DNA from: Azospirillum sp. B510
Lineage (GTDB): Bacteria; Pseudomonadota; Alphaproteobacteria; Azospirillales; Azospirillaceae
Assembly: GCF_000010725.1 (NCBI RefSeq)
Contig: NC_013855.1
Location: 1,344,501-1,408,500, forward strand
DNA length: 64,000 bases
Direction of reading: 5' to 3'
The translations under genes and the position numbers were made by a program. Positions 42,336 to 52,033 of this stretch are shown here, piece after piece. The notes under the pieces were generated by a model. The model did not search any database, had not been told where the DNA came from, and saw only the letters and a list, made by a program, of their open reading frames with translations. How positions within the stretch are numbered: the first letter of the stretch is position 1; each line of letters starts with the position of its first letter.

Positions 42336-44518
42336 GCGCCACCCCCCGGCAACCCTACAGGAAACCGCCCTTGTCCGACTACCACCTCAATGAGGGCGTG
42401 GCCGTCATCACGCTCGACCACCCGCCCGTCAACGCCCTGGCGTTGGCGCTCCGTACACGGCTGGGCGCCGCCCTGCACGCGGCCCTGCGCGATGTCTCGG
42501 TCCGGGCGATCGTGCTCGCCGGCGCAGGCCGTGGATTCTGCGGCGGCGGCGACATCACCGAGTTCGATCTCCCCGCCGTCTGCCAGGAACCGACCCCGGC
42601 GACCCTGTTCTCGCTGATCGAAAACAGCCCCAAGCCGGTGGTCGCCGCCTTGCACGGGATGGCGCTCGGCGGCGGCCTGGAACTCGCCCTGGCCTGCCAT
42701 GCCCGCGTCGCCGAGGCACGCACGCAAGTGGGACTGCCCGAAGTCCATCTGGGCCTTGTCCCCGGCGCCGGCGGCACGCAGAGGCTACCGCGTCTGGTAG
42801 GTTTCGAACTGGCGCTGAACCTGATCGTGCAGGGCCGCACCCAGCCGGCGCAGAGTCTGCGGGACAGCGGCCTCTTCGACCGTCTCACCGACGGCTCCCC
42901 CGTGGAGGCGGCCGTGGAGGTGGCGATGGCGCTGGCCGGCGAGCTTGCCGTGCCCAACGCCGCCGACGGCATGCTGCGGCGTACCGGGGCACTGACGCCG
43001 CGTCTGGCAAACGCCCAGGCGTTCTTCGCCTTCGCACGGGCAACCGTGCAATCCCGGTTCCGTGGCCTGCCGGCGCCGGTGGCCTGCGTCGATTGCGTCG
43101 AGAAGGCGGCCACCCTGCCCTTCCACGAGGGGCTGGCCTTTGAACACGACTGCTTCACGCGCCTGCGCGGAACGGCCGAATTCGCCGGGCTGCGCCATGC
43201 CTTCCTGGCTGAACGCCGGGCGGCGGACATTCGCGGCCTGCCCGACGGAATAAAGCCGCGCCCGGTCAAAACCGTTGCGGTGATCGGCGCTGGCACCATG
43301 GGCGGCGGGATCGCCATGAGCCTCGCCAATGCCGGGCTGGCGGTCACCCTGATCGAACGCGAACAGGAGGCGCTCGACCGCGGGCTCGCCATCATTCGCC
43401 AGACCTGCGAATCCGCGTTGAGGAAGGGGCGGCTGACAGCGGAAGAGGCCGCAGGGCGGCTCGACCTGATCAAGGGCTGCGTCGGATACGACCCGGTGCG
43501 GCAAGCCGATCTGGTGATCGAAGCGGTCTTCGAGGACCTGGAGGTCAAGCGCCAGGTCTTCGAACAGATCGACGCGGTCGCCCGTGCCGGAACGGTGCTC
43601 GCCACCAACACCTCGATGCTCGACCTCGACCGGATCGCCGGCTTCACCCGACGCCCACAGGATGTGCTGGGGCTGCATTTCTTCAGCCCGGCCCATGTCA
43701 TGAAACTGCTGGAGGTGGTGCGGGGTGCGGCGACCGCGCCCGACGTGCTGGCGACGGCGATCGCGCTTGCCCGCCGGATCGGCAAGACCTCCGTCGTCTC
43801 TGGCGTGTGCGAGGGGTTTATCGGCAACCGGATATTGCAGCCCTATCTGTATCAGGCTGGCCGTCTGCTCGACGAGGGCGCGCTGCCTCATCAGGTGGAC
43901 CAAGCGATCGAACGCTGGGGCATGGCGATGGGACCCTTCCGGGTCAGCGACTTGGCCGGCAACGACCTGGGGGCCGGGATCCGTGCGCAGGTCATGGCCA
44001 ACCGCCCGGAACTGGCCTTCTCGGGCAGCTTCGACGCCGTGGTGGCGATGGGGCGCTTCGGCCAGAAGTCCGGCCGCGGCTGGTACGACTATTCGGCGAG
44101 CCAGCGGGGACCGCAACCCAGCATGGAAGTGAACGCGGCGGTTGTCGCCGAATCCGGCCGACTTGGGCTCCGGCGCCGCACCATCGCCGATGAAGAGATT
44201 ATCGACCGGCTGCTGCTGGCGCTCGTCAATGAAGGGGCGAAAGTCCTGGGGGATGGGATCGCCCAACGCGCCTCCGACATCGACGTCGTCTATACCGCCG
44301 GCTACGGCTTTCCCCGTTGGCGCGGTGGACCGATGTTCGCGGCCGACCGGCGCGGACTGGCCGACATTCTGGGGACCATGCGGCGCTTCGCCGAGGCGGC
44401 CCCCGATCCGCAAGACGCCAGCTTCTGGCAGCCCGCCCCCTTGCTGCGCCGTCTGGCCGATCGCGGCCGTTCTTTTGGGACTTTCGTTGATTCGCATCTT
44501 GAATCGGAGCCTTCATGA
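42332..44518 (+). CDS. Bifunctional enoyl-CoA hydratase/3-hydroxyacyl-CoA dehydrogenase
   Basis: A 728-residue FadB/multifunctional-protein type enzyme. The N-terminal crotonase domain (about 15-210) has [12 protein letters not shown] and [20 protein letters not shown] with both catalytic glutamates. After a linker, the dehydrogenase part (about 310-700) has [34 protein letters not shown] and [14 protein letters not shown] with catalytic His. It performs the second and third steps of beta-oxidation. The start is GTG 42332, overlapping the etfA stop; a TTG at 42371 is less likely. The end overlaps the thiolase start (ATGA). Confidence 0.92.
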   Translation: MSATPRQPYRKPPLSDYHLNEGVAVITLDHPPVNALALALRTRLGAALHAALRDVSVRAIVLAGAGRGFCGGGDITEFDLPAVCQEPTPATLFSLIENSPKPVVAALHGMALGGGLELALACHARVAEARTQVGLPEVHLGLVPGAGGTQRLPRLVGFELALNLIVQGRTQPAQSLRDSGLFDRLTDGSPVEAAVEVAMALAGELAVPNAADGMLRRTGALTPRLANAQAFFAFARATVQSRFRGLPAPVACVDCVEKAATLPFHEGLAFEHDCFTRLRGTAEFAGLRHAFLAERRAADIRGLPDGIKPRPVKTVAVIGAGTMGGGIAMSLANAGLAVTLIEREQEALDRGLAIIRQTCESALRKGRLTAEEAAGRLDLIKGCVGYDPVRQADLVIEAVFEDLEVKRQVFEQIDAVARAGTVLATNTSMLDLDRIAGFTRRPQDVLGLHFFSPAHVMKLLEVVRGAATAPDVLATAIALARRIGKTSVVSGVCEGFIGNRILQPYLYQAGRLLDEGALPHQVDQAIERWGMAMGPFRVSDLAGNDLGAGIRAQVMANRPELAFSGSFDAVVAMGRFGQKSGRGWYDYSASQRGPQPSMEVNAAVVAESGRLGLRRRTIADEEIIDRLLLALVNEGAKVLGDGIAQRASDIDVVYTAGYGFPRWRGGPMFAADRRGLADILGTMRRFAEAAPDPQDASFWQPAPLLRRLADRGRSFGTFVDSHLESEPS

Positions 44519-45693
44519 CCGACGCCGTCATCGTCTCGACCGCCCGCACCGGCTTGGCAAAATCCTACCGGGGCGGTTTCAACATGACCCATCCGGTGAC
44601 GTTGGGCGGCCATGTGGTCGCCCATGCCATCGCACGCGCCGGCATCGACAAGGCCGAGGTGGAGGACATCATCCTCGGCAGTGCCTTCCTCGAAGGGGCC
44701 GGCGGTTTCAATCTCGCCCGCATCGTCGGACTGCGGGCCGGCTGTCCGGTCGCTACCGGCGGCCTCACCATCAACCGCTTCTGCTCGACCGGACTGCAGT
44801 CCATAGCGCTCGCCGCCCAACGGGTGATCGCCGGCGAGGGAGACATCTATGTGGCGGGCGGCATTGAATCGATCACGATGGTGCAATCGAATGCCAACAG
44901 CTTCAACCTGAAGGAAGACTGGATCGAGGAGCACAAACCGGCGATCTACTGGGGAATGCTGGAGACCGCCGAAGTGGTGGCGAAGCGCTACGCCATCTCC
45001 CGCGAGCGGCAGGACGCATACGGGGTGCGCAGCCACCTGCGGGCGGCCCAGGCCCAGGCCGACGGGCGCTTCGACGACGAAATCGTACCGATGGATACGA
45101 CGATGGCGGTGGTCCGTCACGACGACACCATCGGCATCCAGCCGGTGACCGTTGCGCGGGACGAGGGCATCCGGGCCGACAGCACGCTGGACGGGGTGGC
45201 GAAGATCCGGCCGGCGCTGCCCGGAGAGGTGGTCACGGCTGGCAACGCCAGTCAGCTCTCGGATGGCGCCTCGGCCTGCGTCGTCATGAGCGGCCGTGTC
45301 GCCGAACGGCGGGGGCTGAAACCGCTCGGGGTGTTCCGCGGCTTTCAGGTGGCGGGCTGTGAACCCGACGAGATGGGGATCGGCCCTGTCTTCGCCGTGC
45401 CGAAACTGCTGGCCAAGGCCGGCCTGACGGTCGATGACATCGGCCTGTGGGAGCTGAACGAAGCCTTTGCCGTCCAGGTGCTTTATTGCCGCGACCGGCT
45501 CGGCATCCCGGACGAGCGCCTGAACGTCAACGGCGGTGCGATAGCCATCGGTCACCCCTACGGAGTCTCCGGCTCACGCCAAGTCGGTCATGCGCTGCTC
45601 GAAGGACGCCGCCGCGGCGTGCGCCATGTCGTCGTGACGATGTGCATCGCCGGCGGCATGGGAGCCGCCGGATTGTTCGAGGTGATTCCCTGA
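44515..45693 (+). CDS. Acetyl-CoA acyltransferase (3-ketoacyl-CoA thiolase)
   Basis: A 392-residue thiolase that splits 3-ketoacyl-CoA with CoA in the last beta-oxidation step. The nucleophilic Cys is in [19 protein letters not shown], then [17 protein letters not shown] with the active-site His and [17 protein letters not shown] with the second Cys. The length is standard. ATG 44515 overlaps the preceding gene, giving a FadB-FadA-like pair in one message with the ETF genes. The chain specificity is unknown. Confidence 0.93.
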   Translation: MTDAVIVSTARTGLAKSYRGGFNMTHPVTLGGHVVAHAIARAGIDKAEVEDIILGSAFLEGAGGFNLARIVGLRAGCPVATGGLTINRFCSTGLQSIALAAQRVIAGEGDIYVAGGIESITMVQSNANSFNLKEDWIEEHKPAIYWGMLETAEVVAKRYAISRERQDAYGVRSHLRAAQAQADGRFDDEIVPMDTTMAVVRHDDTIGIQPVTVARDEGIRADSTLDGVAKIRPALPGEVVTAGNASQLSDGASACVVMSGRVAERRGLKPLGVFRGFQVAGCEPDEMGIGPVFAVPKLLAKAGLTVDDIGLWELNEAFAVQVLYCRDRLGIPDERLNVNGGAIAIGHPYGVSGSRQVGHALLEGRRRGVRHVVVTMCIAGGMGAAGLFEVIP

Positions 45694-45758
45694 CCGCATG
45701 GCCGTATCCGGCCAATGGAGCCAGCCGACAATCGCGCCAAGGGCAGGAGCCGGCTACA

Positions 45759-45779
45759 GTTCCATCCCCGGACGGGATG
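45759..45779. terminator. Hairpin between convergent thiolase and LuxR genes
   Basis: CCATCCC-CGGAC-GGGATGG is a perfect 7+7 stem in the 226-base gap between two converging genes. No T-run follows on either strand, so it would be a weak or Rho-assisted terminator. The gap has no other recognisable feature. Confidence 0.35.
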
Positions 45780-45919
45780 GGAGTGGTCGGCTTCGTCATT
45801 GCCCGGATCAGGTAGATCTTCACCTCGCCTGCGATCTTCAAGGCGGTTCAGGACAGTTCAGGGCGCGCGGTCCACCAGCCCAGTCCGGCCCGGCTGGGGG
45901 CTGGATCGGGCCGCTTCGA

Positions 45920-48571
45920 TCAGGCGTCGACCAATCCAAGCAGCCGGGCACGCGCCACCGCGTGCTTCCGCCCGGCGGCATTGAGCTTTCCGAAAAGGTT
46001 CTTCATGTGCCATTTGATGGTCTGTTCACCGATATCCATGGCACGAGCGATTTCCTTGTTGCTTAGATTCCGGCTCAACAGCGTCAGGACCTCTCGCTCT
46101 TTAGTTGTCAAAAGGCCTGCACCGAGAGCATGGAGCTCCTTCGGCGTCGTCGGAATGGCGGGATTTCCCCGGTCGACCGTCTCCTTCGGCTCCCTCTCCG
46201 ACAGGTCCCGCCCATGATTGGCAAAGGCGCGCAAGCTTCGGCACATGCCGCTGGCCTGGGCAAGGCTGATGGCTTCGCCGAGCACAGCGCATGCCTCCGG
46301 AGAGCCTTGGCATTGCAATAGATCAGCACGCAGAAAGCGGGTTTCGACGACGTTTCCGCCGCGCTTCAGGCCCTCCGCCAGAGCGCTGGCGGCTTCGATC
46401 GCCTGAAGCGCGTTGGTTCTGTCGTTCCGGGCCAACTCGGTATATCCGCGCGCCAGTTCAGCGTGCAGGTCGATCCAGCGCAGGAAGGGTTCCGGTGTTC
46501 TGTCGCGGTGGCGTTGAACCAGACCATCCAGACCGTCACAGTGAGAGCGGGCGGTGTCGTGACGGCCATGCCGGACGTGCAGCCGCACCAGCTCGAACTG
46601 CGCCGATACCTGAAGGCGGGGCATTCCACGCAGCCGACCAATGGCTTGCAGGGATTCCAGGCGGTCCAGCGCCAGGTCCTGCCGGCCTCCGTGGTCGGCG
46701 ATGCGCGCAAGGGTCGTGTAGGCGGCGATCAGCGCGTCGGGCAACCCGTAGCGCTCCAGCACAGGCAACCGGCCAGCCATAAGGGTGACCGGGTCGTCGC
46801 CTTGCTCGCTCTCCCAATTGGCCTGCGCAAGGAGCGCCGCCAGCATGCAGGCGACCGGATGACGACGGCCCAGGCGCTCCTCCGCACGCGCCAGCGCTGG
46901 GCGCAATTCCCGGCTTGCCAGGCTATAACGGCCCTCCCAAAGGTGGCTGAGGCCGGTGCAGTACTCGGTGAAGCCGGACGACATCGGCGAAAAATCATCC
47001 GTCCCGTCACCGATGGCGACCCGCGCCAAGGCCAGCCGGGCTTGGTCCGGCTGACCGTCATAGAGGGCGAGAGTGGCTCTCGTCAGGCCGAGAATCTGGG
47101 CTTCGCCCTGGCGCGCTTGCAACGGGGGAGTCGGCCACTGGGCGAGCACCTCCGTCATCACATCGACGCGGTCCGTGAAGCCCGCGGCCGTGACGCGGAT
47201 GAGATCGGCCTCGAAGCGTGCGGCGTCCGGCAGATCGGGTTGCGCCATGATGAGGTCGATCAGCGGCTGGACTTCGGCATTCCGCTCCCCCATGGCAAAA
47301 GCCCATGCCACAGGCGCCCAGAAGCCCGGATGCCGCTTGATCGCATCGGGGGAAAGCCGACTGTACCAGTCCAGCACTGTCGCGCTCTTCCCCTGGGTCG
47401 TCATGCTGTGGGTATGACGCTCGACCAGCGACAGGGCGATTTCGCCATCTCCAGCGAGAAGCGCATGTTGGGCCGCTTCTTCATAGAGCTTGCGATCAGC
47501 ATACCAGGCGGTGGCTGCCTGGGACATTCTCTGCCGTTCCGCCGCGGGCAACTGGCCGAGTCTTTCGCGCAGCACTGCGCGCGCCAGCGGGTGCAGGCGC
47601 ATCCAGTCGCCACCCTCCGAGCGCAACAACAGAGGCGTCTCGTCGTAGATCCGGTGCAGTTCCTGAACGATCAGCGTGTTGCCGAGCACCGCCGCGCAGA
47701 GGTCCGGATGGATCGGATCGAAATGAGCGAGCCGCACCAGCAGATGTACGGCATCGGCGCTCTGGCGGTCGATCAGCGTGTCGATGAAATAACGCCGGAT
47801 GTCGGCCGTCGCCGCCGAGAGAAGCCCTTCCATGTCGCCGCTGCGCTGCAACGCCGCCACCGCAAGCTGAATCCCCAGCGGCCAGCCCTCGGTCAATTCA
47901 TGCAACTGCAAGGCGGCTTCCGGGTTGCACCGCCCACCCAAAGCCGCCGACAGGACGGCCATAGCCTCGTCGAGGCGGAAGCGGAGGTCCGGCGCCAGAA
48001 CACGGGCGATCGTCACGGTGCTCAAGGCGCCGCTGGCCATCAGGGCGCCGGTCGGCCGGGCCGCCAAGGCAATGTGCAGGTTGGCCGGCGCGTTGTTCAG
48101 CAGGAAGGGCAGGAGCTGGCTGCGGGTCTGCGAAGGCAGGAGATGAGCGTCGTCGAGAAGCAGCAGAACATCCACCGCCAGATCCGCGACCTCGGCGAGC
48201 CAGCCGGTCAACGCGTCCTGCGGATCGGAGCGGTCTTCGATCCATCGGGTGGTGGAATCGGAAAAGCCACGCTTGCCGCAAGAACTCCGCGCCGAGCAAA
48301 TGAGCCCGCGCACCAGACGAAACGGGTCGTCGCGATGGTCCAGGCTGAGCCAGAAGGCAAGCCCGCCGCGGGCAAGCGCGTCGCGCCCCCATTGGATCAG
48401 TTGCGACGTCTTGCCGAAACCGGTCGGGGCCAGCATCACCGTCGCTTTGGCGCCCCTCAGTTCGATCCTGCTCAATTGCAATCGGTCGCGGTTCAGGAAA
48501 CCGCGCACGGCACGCGGGGGCATGGACTTCAGGGTCAGCGCCGGATCGTGGCTCGAATTGTCAATCACCAT
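45920..48571 (-). CDS. LAL (MalT-type) LuxR-family ATP-dependent regulator
   Basis: An 883-residue signal-transduction ATPase. The N-terminal NTPase domain has Walker A APTGFGKTS (about 48-56) and Walker B LLLLDDAHLL (about 136-145). A winged-helix region and a long TPR-like helical middle (about 380-790) follow, and the C-terminal LuxR helix-turn-helix is LTTKEREVLTLLSRNLSNKE with IARAMDIGEQTIKWHMKNLF. LAL activators bind an inducer and ATP, then repeated promoter motifs. Its place between the two catabolic gene blocks marks it as their likely activator. ATG 48571 has no strong ribosome site. Confidence 0.9.
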   Translation of the reverse strand: MVIDNSSHDPALTLKSMPPRAVRGFLNRDRLQLSRIELRGAKATVMLAPTGFGKTSQLIQWGRDALARGGLAFWLSLDHRDDPFRLVRGLICSARSSCGKRGFSDSTTRWIEDRSDPQDALTGWLAEVADLAVDVLLLLDDAHLLPSQTRSQLLPFLLNNAPANLHIALAARPTGALMASGALSTVTIARVLAPDLRFRLDEAMAVLSAALGGRCNPEAALQLHELTEGWPLGIQLAVAALQRSGDMEGLLSAATADIRRYFIDTLIDRQSADAVHLLVRLAHFDPIHPDLCAAVLGNTLIVQELHRIYDETPLLLRSEGGDWMRLHPLARAVLRERLGQLPAAERQRMSQAATAWYADRKLYEEAAQHALLAGDGEIALSLVERHTHSMTTQGKSATVLDWYSRLSPDAIKRHPGFWAPVAWAFAMGERNAEVQPLIDLIMAQPDLPDAARFEADLIRVTAAGFTDRVDVMTEVLAQWPTPPLQARQGEAQILGLTRATLALYDGQPDQARLALARVAIGDGTDDFSPMSSGFTEYCTGLSHLWEGRYSLASRELRPALARAEERLGRRHPVACMLAALLAQANWESEQGDDPVTLMAGRLPVLERYGLPDALIAAYTTLARIADHGGRQDLALDRLESLQAIGRLRGMPRLQVSAQFELVRLHVRHGRHDTARSHCDGLDGLVQRHRDRTPEPFLRWIDLHAELARGYTELARNDRTNALQAIEAASALAEGLKRGGNVVETRFLRADLLQCQGSPEACAVLGEAISLAQASGMCRSLRAFANHGRDLSEREPKETVDRGNPAIPTTPKELHALGAGLLTTKEREVLTLLSRNLSNKEIARAMDIGEQTIKWHMKNLFGKLNAAGRKHAVARARLLGLVDA

Positions 48572-48796
48572 GGGACTTCAACCAACCGGATTTTGGCCGC
48601 CCGGATGGGGGCCGGCGAACCAGACGGCGAACGGCCGGGTCGGGAATTTTGCCTACTTCATAACATACAGAAACACAGACGATACGCTATATAAACAATA
48701 ATCTGGCGATGACGGCCCGTCCGGAATGGTTGGAAACATCCGGCAAGTGCCGGTTCCGGCGGCAATGTCCAAAGGGCCGCGCCCATCGCCCACCCA
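48572..48796. other. luxR side of the luxR/thiolase divergent intergenic region
   Basis: No gene is visible in the 366-base gap at 48572-48937. The part nearest luxR contains an AT-rich stretch (about 48658-48708, including TATATAAACAATAAT) that probably carries the luxR promoter on the minus strand. The GC-rich remainder shows nothing I can name before the G-run motif at 48797. Confidence 0.45.
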
Positions 48797-48818
48797 CCCC
48801 ACTCTTCTCAGGGGGGGC
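48797..48818 (+). promoter_or_regulatory. Candidate regulator motif upstream of the SCP-type thiolase gene
   Basis: CCCCACTCTTC-TCA-GGGGGGGC matches the site upstream of the Asp-type dehydrogenase gene (38571-38550 on the minus strand) at all but a few central bases. GCAAGAT follows at 48829-48835. Further downstream a cluster of GAAC/GTTC half-sites occurs at 48846, 48855, 48863 and 48871. The site is 119 bases from the start codon at 48938. Confidence 0.5.
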
Positions 48819-48937
48819 ATGCGCCTGGGCAAGATCGTAGGATTTGAACAGTACGTTCTGCTGAACATTCGAACCCCGCACCGTTGTGCGGCGATCGACG
48901 GCAGACTTTCCATCCACTGCGATTGGACTGCGAATCC

Positions 48938-50179
48938 ATGGTCTCCTCCGTCTACATCATCGGTGTCGGCATGACCCAGTTTGCCCGGCACATCGAACGT
49001 TCCCTGCAGTCGCTGACCCAGGAAGCGCTGGAGGCCGCGCTACGCGATGCCGGGATCACCCGCGAGGACATCGGGCAGGTCTTCTATTCCGGTGTGACCC
49101 AGGGGCCGCTCCAGGGCCAGAATGCCGTTCCAGGACCGATCGTTCTCGGCAAGGTCGGTCTGGCGGGGATGCCGATCTGGAATATCGAGAATGCCTGCGC
49201 GTCCGGCACCAGCGCCTTTCAACTGGCGGCGCAGGCGCTGCGGGCCGGGGCCTGCGAGGTCGCCCTTGCCATCGGCGCGGAGAAGATGAACATCGAAGAC
49301 AAGCGCCGCGCCCTTGCTCTCTTCGAAGGCGGATGGGATGTCCTGACCGCCGAAGAGAACGCGGCGCGTCTGCTGGCGCTGGGAGAGGGAATGGAGATTC
49401 CGTCCGGCAGCGAATCGTCCCGTCCCTACAGTCGCTTCATGGCCATCTATGCAGCCATGTGCCGGTTCTGGATGAAGAACTTCGGCACCACTCAGCGGCA
49501 GATCGCGGCGGTGGCGGCCAAAAATCATATGCATTCGGTCCACAACCCTCTGGCGCAATACCAGCGTCCCTTCACCATTGAAGAGGTACTGGCGGCACAG
49601 CCCATCATCTATCCGCTGACCATGCCGATGTGCGCGCCGCTCTCCGACGGCGCCGCCGCGGTTATCCTGTGCGGCGAGGCCGGCCTAAAGAAATTCGGCA
49701 TCGACCGGCGGCGGGCGATCCGGGTTGCCGCCACGGCGATCGCCACCGCGGCGCCCCGCGGACCGACCGAGTTCGAGAAGGCAGCCTGCCGCCGCGCCGC
49801 CCTTGCCGCCTACGAACAGGCGGGCATCGGTCCGGAAGAGGTGTCGGTGGTCGAGGCGCATGACGCCACCGCGATGGGTGAGCTCATGGCGGTGGAGTTC
49901 CTCGGTCTTACGCCGATGGGCAGCGCCGGCGCCGCGGCCGAAGCCGGCGCGCTGTCGATCGGCGGCCGTGTTCCGGTGAACCCGTCGGGCGGGCTGGAGT
50001 GCAAGGGGCACCCGATCGGCGCCACCGGCCTCAGCCAGATCCATGAGCTGGTCACCCAATTGAGAGGCGAGGCCGGGGCACGGCAGGTGGATGGCGCGAC
50101 CGTCGCCCTGCAGGAAAATGGCGGCGGCCAGATCGGCTACGAAGAGGCCGTCGTCACCGTCAATATCTTCACCCGATGA
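48938..50179 (+). CDS. SCP2-type thiolase (lipid-transfer-protein-like)
   Basis: A 413-residue thiolase of the sterol-carrier-protein/acetyl-CoA acetyltransferase-like group. It opens SSVYIIGVGMTQFARHIERS. The nucleophile Cys is in IENACASGTSAF; VEAHDATAMGE supplies the conserved His; GLECKGHPIGATGLSQIHEL holds the second Cys region and GHP. This group often acts on branched, steroid-side-chain or terpenoid ketoacyl-CoAs. I chose ATG 48938, since the frame upstream lacks family sequence. It is divergent from the LAL regulator and 166 bases before the DUF1302 gene. Confidence 0.87.
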   Translation: MVSSVYIIGVGMTQFARHIERSLQSLTQEALEAALRDAGITREDIGQVFYSGVTQGPLQGQNAVPGPIVLGKVGLAGMPIWNIENACASGTSAFQLAAQALRAGACEVALAIGAEKMNIEDKRRALALFEGGWDVLTAEENAARLLALGEGMEIPSGSESSRPYSRFMAIYAAMCRFWMKNFGTTQRQIAAVAAKNHMHSVHNPLAQYQRPFTIEEVLAAQPIIYPLTMPMCAPLSDGAAAVILCGEAGLKKFGIDRRRAIRVAATAIATAAPRGPTEFEKAACRRAALAAYEQAGIGPEEVSVVEAHDATAMGELMAVEFLGLTPMGSAGAAAEAGALSIGGRVPVNPSGGLECKGHPIGATGLSQIHELVTQLRGEAGARQVDGATVALQENGGGQIGYEEAVVTVNIFTR

Positions 50180-50345
50180 CCGGCTGACCGCCGGAAGCGC
50201 CACCACCAACGCCGTCACCGCCATTGTGCCAGTCCCGCCGTCGCCCGACGCGAAGGCCAGGCAGGTCCATCGCACGCTGTGACCACATGAAAGACAATAA
50301 TAAAAATAAACATTCAGCGAAACACCGTCAGGGATGGAAGTAAAA

Positions 50346-52016
50346 ATGAAGAGAATCCATAGATCTTCCAGGCCAACGTTGCGGCGTCCAGAAGGGTCCG
50401 CACTAACCTTGATCGCGGTGGCGTTTGCAGGGTCGGCCGCCGCAGCACAGATCGAAACCGACATCCCGGATCTAAAGCTGCGCTGGGACAACACACTCAA
50501 GTACAGCTCCAGCTACCGGCTGCGCGACGCCGACGACACCCTGTTGGGCAACGCCAATCTCAGCGACGGCGACACCAATTTCCGCAAGCGCGGCCTCACG
50601 TCCAACCGCGTCGACCTGCTCAGCGAGTTCGAGGCCGGTTACAGGCAGTTCGGCCTCCGCCTGAGCGGGGCCGCCTGGTATGATTCGGTCTACAACCACG
50701 GAAACCACAATAACACAGCCGGCGTCTTCGGCCCGGGGACCAGCGCCGTAAATTCGTCGGACATTTCCGGCCCGACCCAGTTCAATTCCTACACCCGCCG
50801 CGTGCATGGCCGTGATGCGGAGTTGCTCGATGCGTTCGTCTCAGGAAATTTCAACGTAGGTGACCATCGGGCGACGGTGCGGCTGGGTCAACACAGCGTG
50901 ATTTGGGGCGAGAGCCTGTTCTTCGGCGACAACGCGATCGCCGGCGCGATGTCGCCGGTCGATCAGGCCAAGGCGCTGTCCGTGCCCAATCTTCGCTTCC
51001 AGGAACTCCTGCGCCCGGTTCCGCAGGCATCAGCGCAGATCCAGCTCACCGACGCGCTGACCGCCTACAGCTTCTACCAGTTCAGTTGGCGCCCGAATCG
51101 CTCGCAGGGGGCCGGCAGCTATTTCTCGCCGATCGATTTCCAGGCGGGCGGCGACCTGATCCTGACTCCCGCCGGCGCACTCCACCGCACCGCTACGCGC
51201 GATGGCAAGAACAGCGGACAGGGCGGCGTCGCCCTGCGACTGCGGGAGGAGGATGTCGATTTTGGCCTGTATGCCGTCCGCTTCAACGACAAATCCAGCC
51301 AGATCGTCACCAATCCGCTCAGGGGCACCTTCTACGAAGCCTATCACAACGGCATCAACGCCTTCGGCGCCAGCGCCAACCGCAGCATGGGATTGTTCAA
51401 CTACGCCGTCGAAACGTCCATCCGCACGAACCAGGATCTGCTGTCCCCGAACGCCTACGACCTCGGCAATGGACCGCGCTATGCGGTGGGGCGGACCTTC
51501 CACGCCAACGTCTCGGCCTTCGGATCGAATCTCGGCACCACACCGCTGTGGGACGACGCCTCCCTGGTCGGCGAGGTGGCCTTCGCGCGCGTGCTCAGCG
51601 TGCAGAAGAACGCCGACACGTTGAGCGGCTGCCAGCCGACCAGCTTCCCAGGTTCGGTGTGCGCGCCCAACGGCACACGCAACAGCCTGCGTTTCCAGGT
51701 GCTGTTCGAACCCGTCTACTATCAGGCGCTTCCGGGGGTGGACCTGCGTCTTCCTATCGGGCTGGGCTATCAGCCCAAGGGGTCGCGCAACATGGTTGGC
51801 GTGGCCCCCCTGCCCGAGAATAGCGGCTCACTCAATCTCGGTGTGAAGGCGACCTATCTCGATGTTTGGCAGCTCGGTCTGAACGTCACCCATTACTTCG
51901 GAAATTCCGGAGTTCTCGTCAGTCCGGTCAGCGCCGGGGGTACGCAGGCTTGGAATTACAAACAGTATTTCCGGGATCGTGACTTCATTTCACTGAACGT
52001 GAGCCGCACGTTCTGA
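50346..52016 (+). CDS. DUF1302 outer-membrane protein
   Basis: A 556-residue secreted protein of the DUF1302 family, predicted outer-membrane beta-barrel. An N-terminal signal region (to AAAAQ, about residue 35) is followed by LKLRWDNTLKYSSSYRL and later LRLGQHSVIWGESLFFGDNA, both typical, with a C-terminal aromatic residue (SRTF) as in barrels. Genes of this family sit beside DUF1329 and RND genes in clusters for hydrophobic substrates. I chose ATG 50346 because GGAAG lies five bases upstream; ATG 50334 is four codons earlier. The upstream gap ends in an AT-rich stretch (50295-50325), likely the promoter. Confidence 0.87.
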   Translation: MKRIHRSSRPTLRRPEGSALTLIAVAFAGSAAAAQIETDIPDLKLRWDNTLKYSSSYRLRDADDTLLGNANLSDGDTNFRKRGLTSNRVDLLSEFEAGYRQFGLRLSGAAWYDSVYNHGNHNNTAGVFGPGTSAVNSSDISGPTQFNSYTRRVHGRDAELLDAFVSGNFNVGDHRATVRLGQHSVIWGESLFFGDNAIAGAMSPVDQAKALSVPNLRFQELLRPVPQASAQIQLTDALTAYSFYQFSWRPNRSQGAGSYFSPIDFQAGGDLILTPAGALHRTATRDGKNSGQGGVALRLREEDVDFGLYAVRFNDKSSQIVTNPLRGTFYEAYHNGINAFGASANRSMGLFNYAVETSIRTNQDLLSPNAYDLGNGPRYAVGRTFHANVSAFGSNLGTTPLWDDASLVGEVAFARVLSVQKNADTLSGCQPTSFPGSVCAPNGTRNSLRFQVLFEPVYYQALPGVDLRLPIGLGYQPKGSRNMVGVAPLPENSGSLNLGVKATYLDVWQLGLNVTHYFGNSGVLVSPVSAGGTQAWNYKQYFRDRDFISLNVSRTF

Positions 52017-52033
52017 TCCCCCTGGAGAAATCG

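Noticed and set aside
48629-48720. An intrinsic terminator or small RNA in the AT-rich stretch upstream of luxR
   Set aside because: The AT-rich bases lack a stem followed by a T-run. They are better explained as promoter DNA for the luxR gene.
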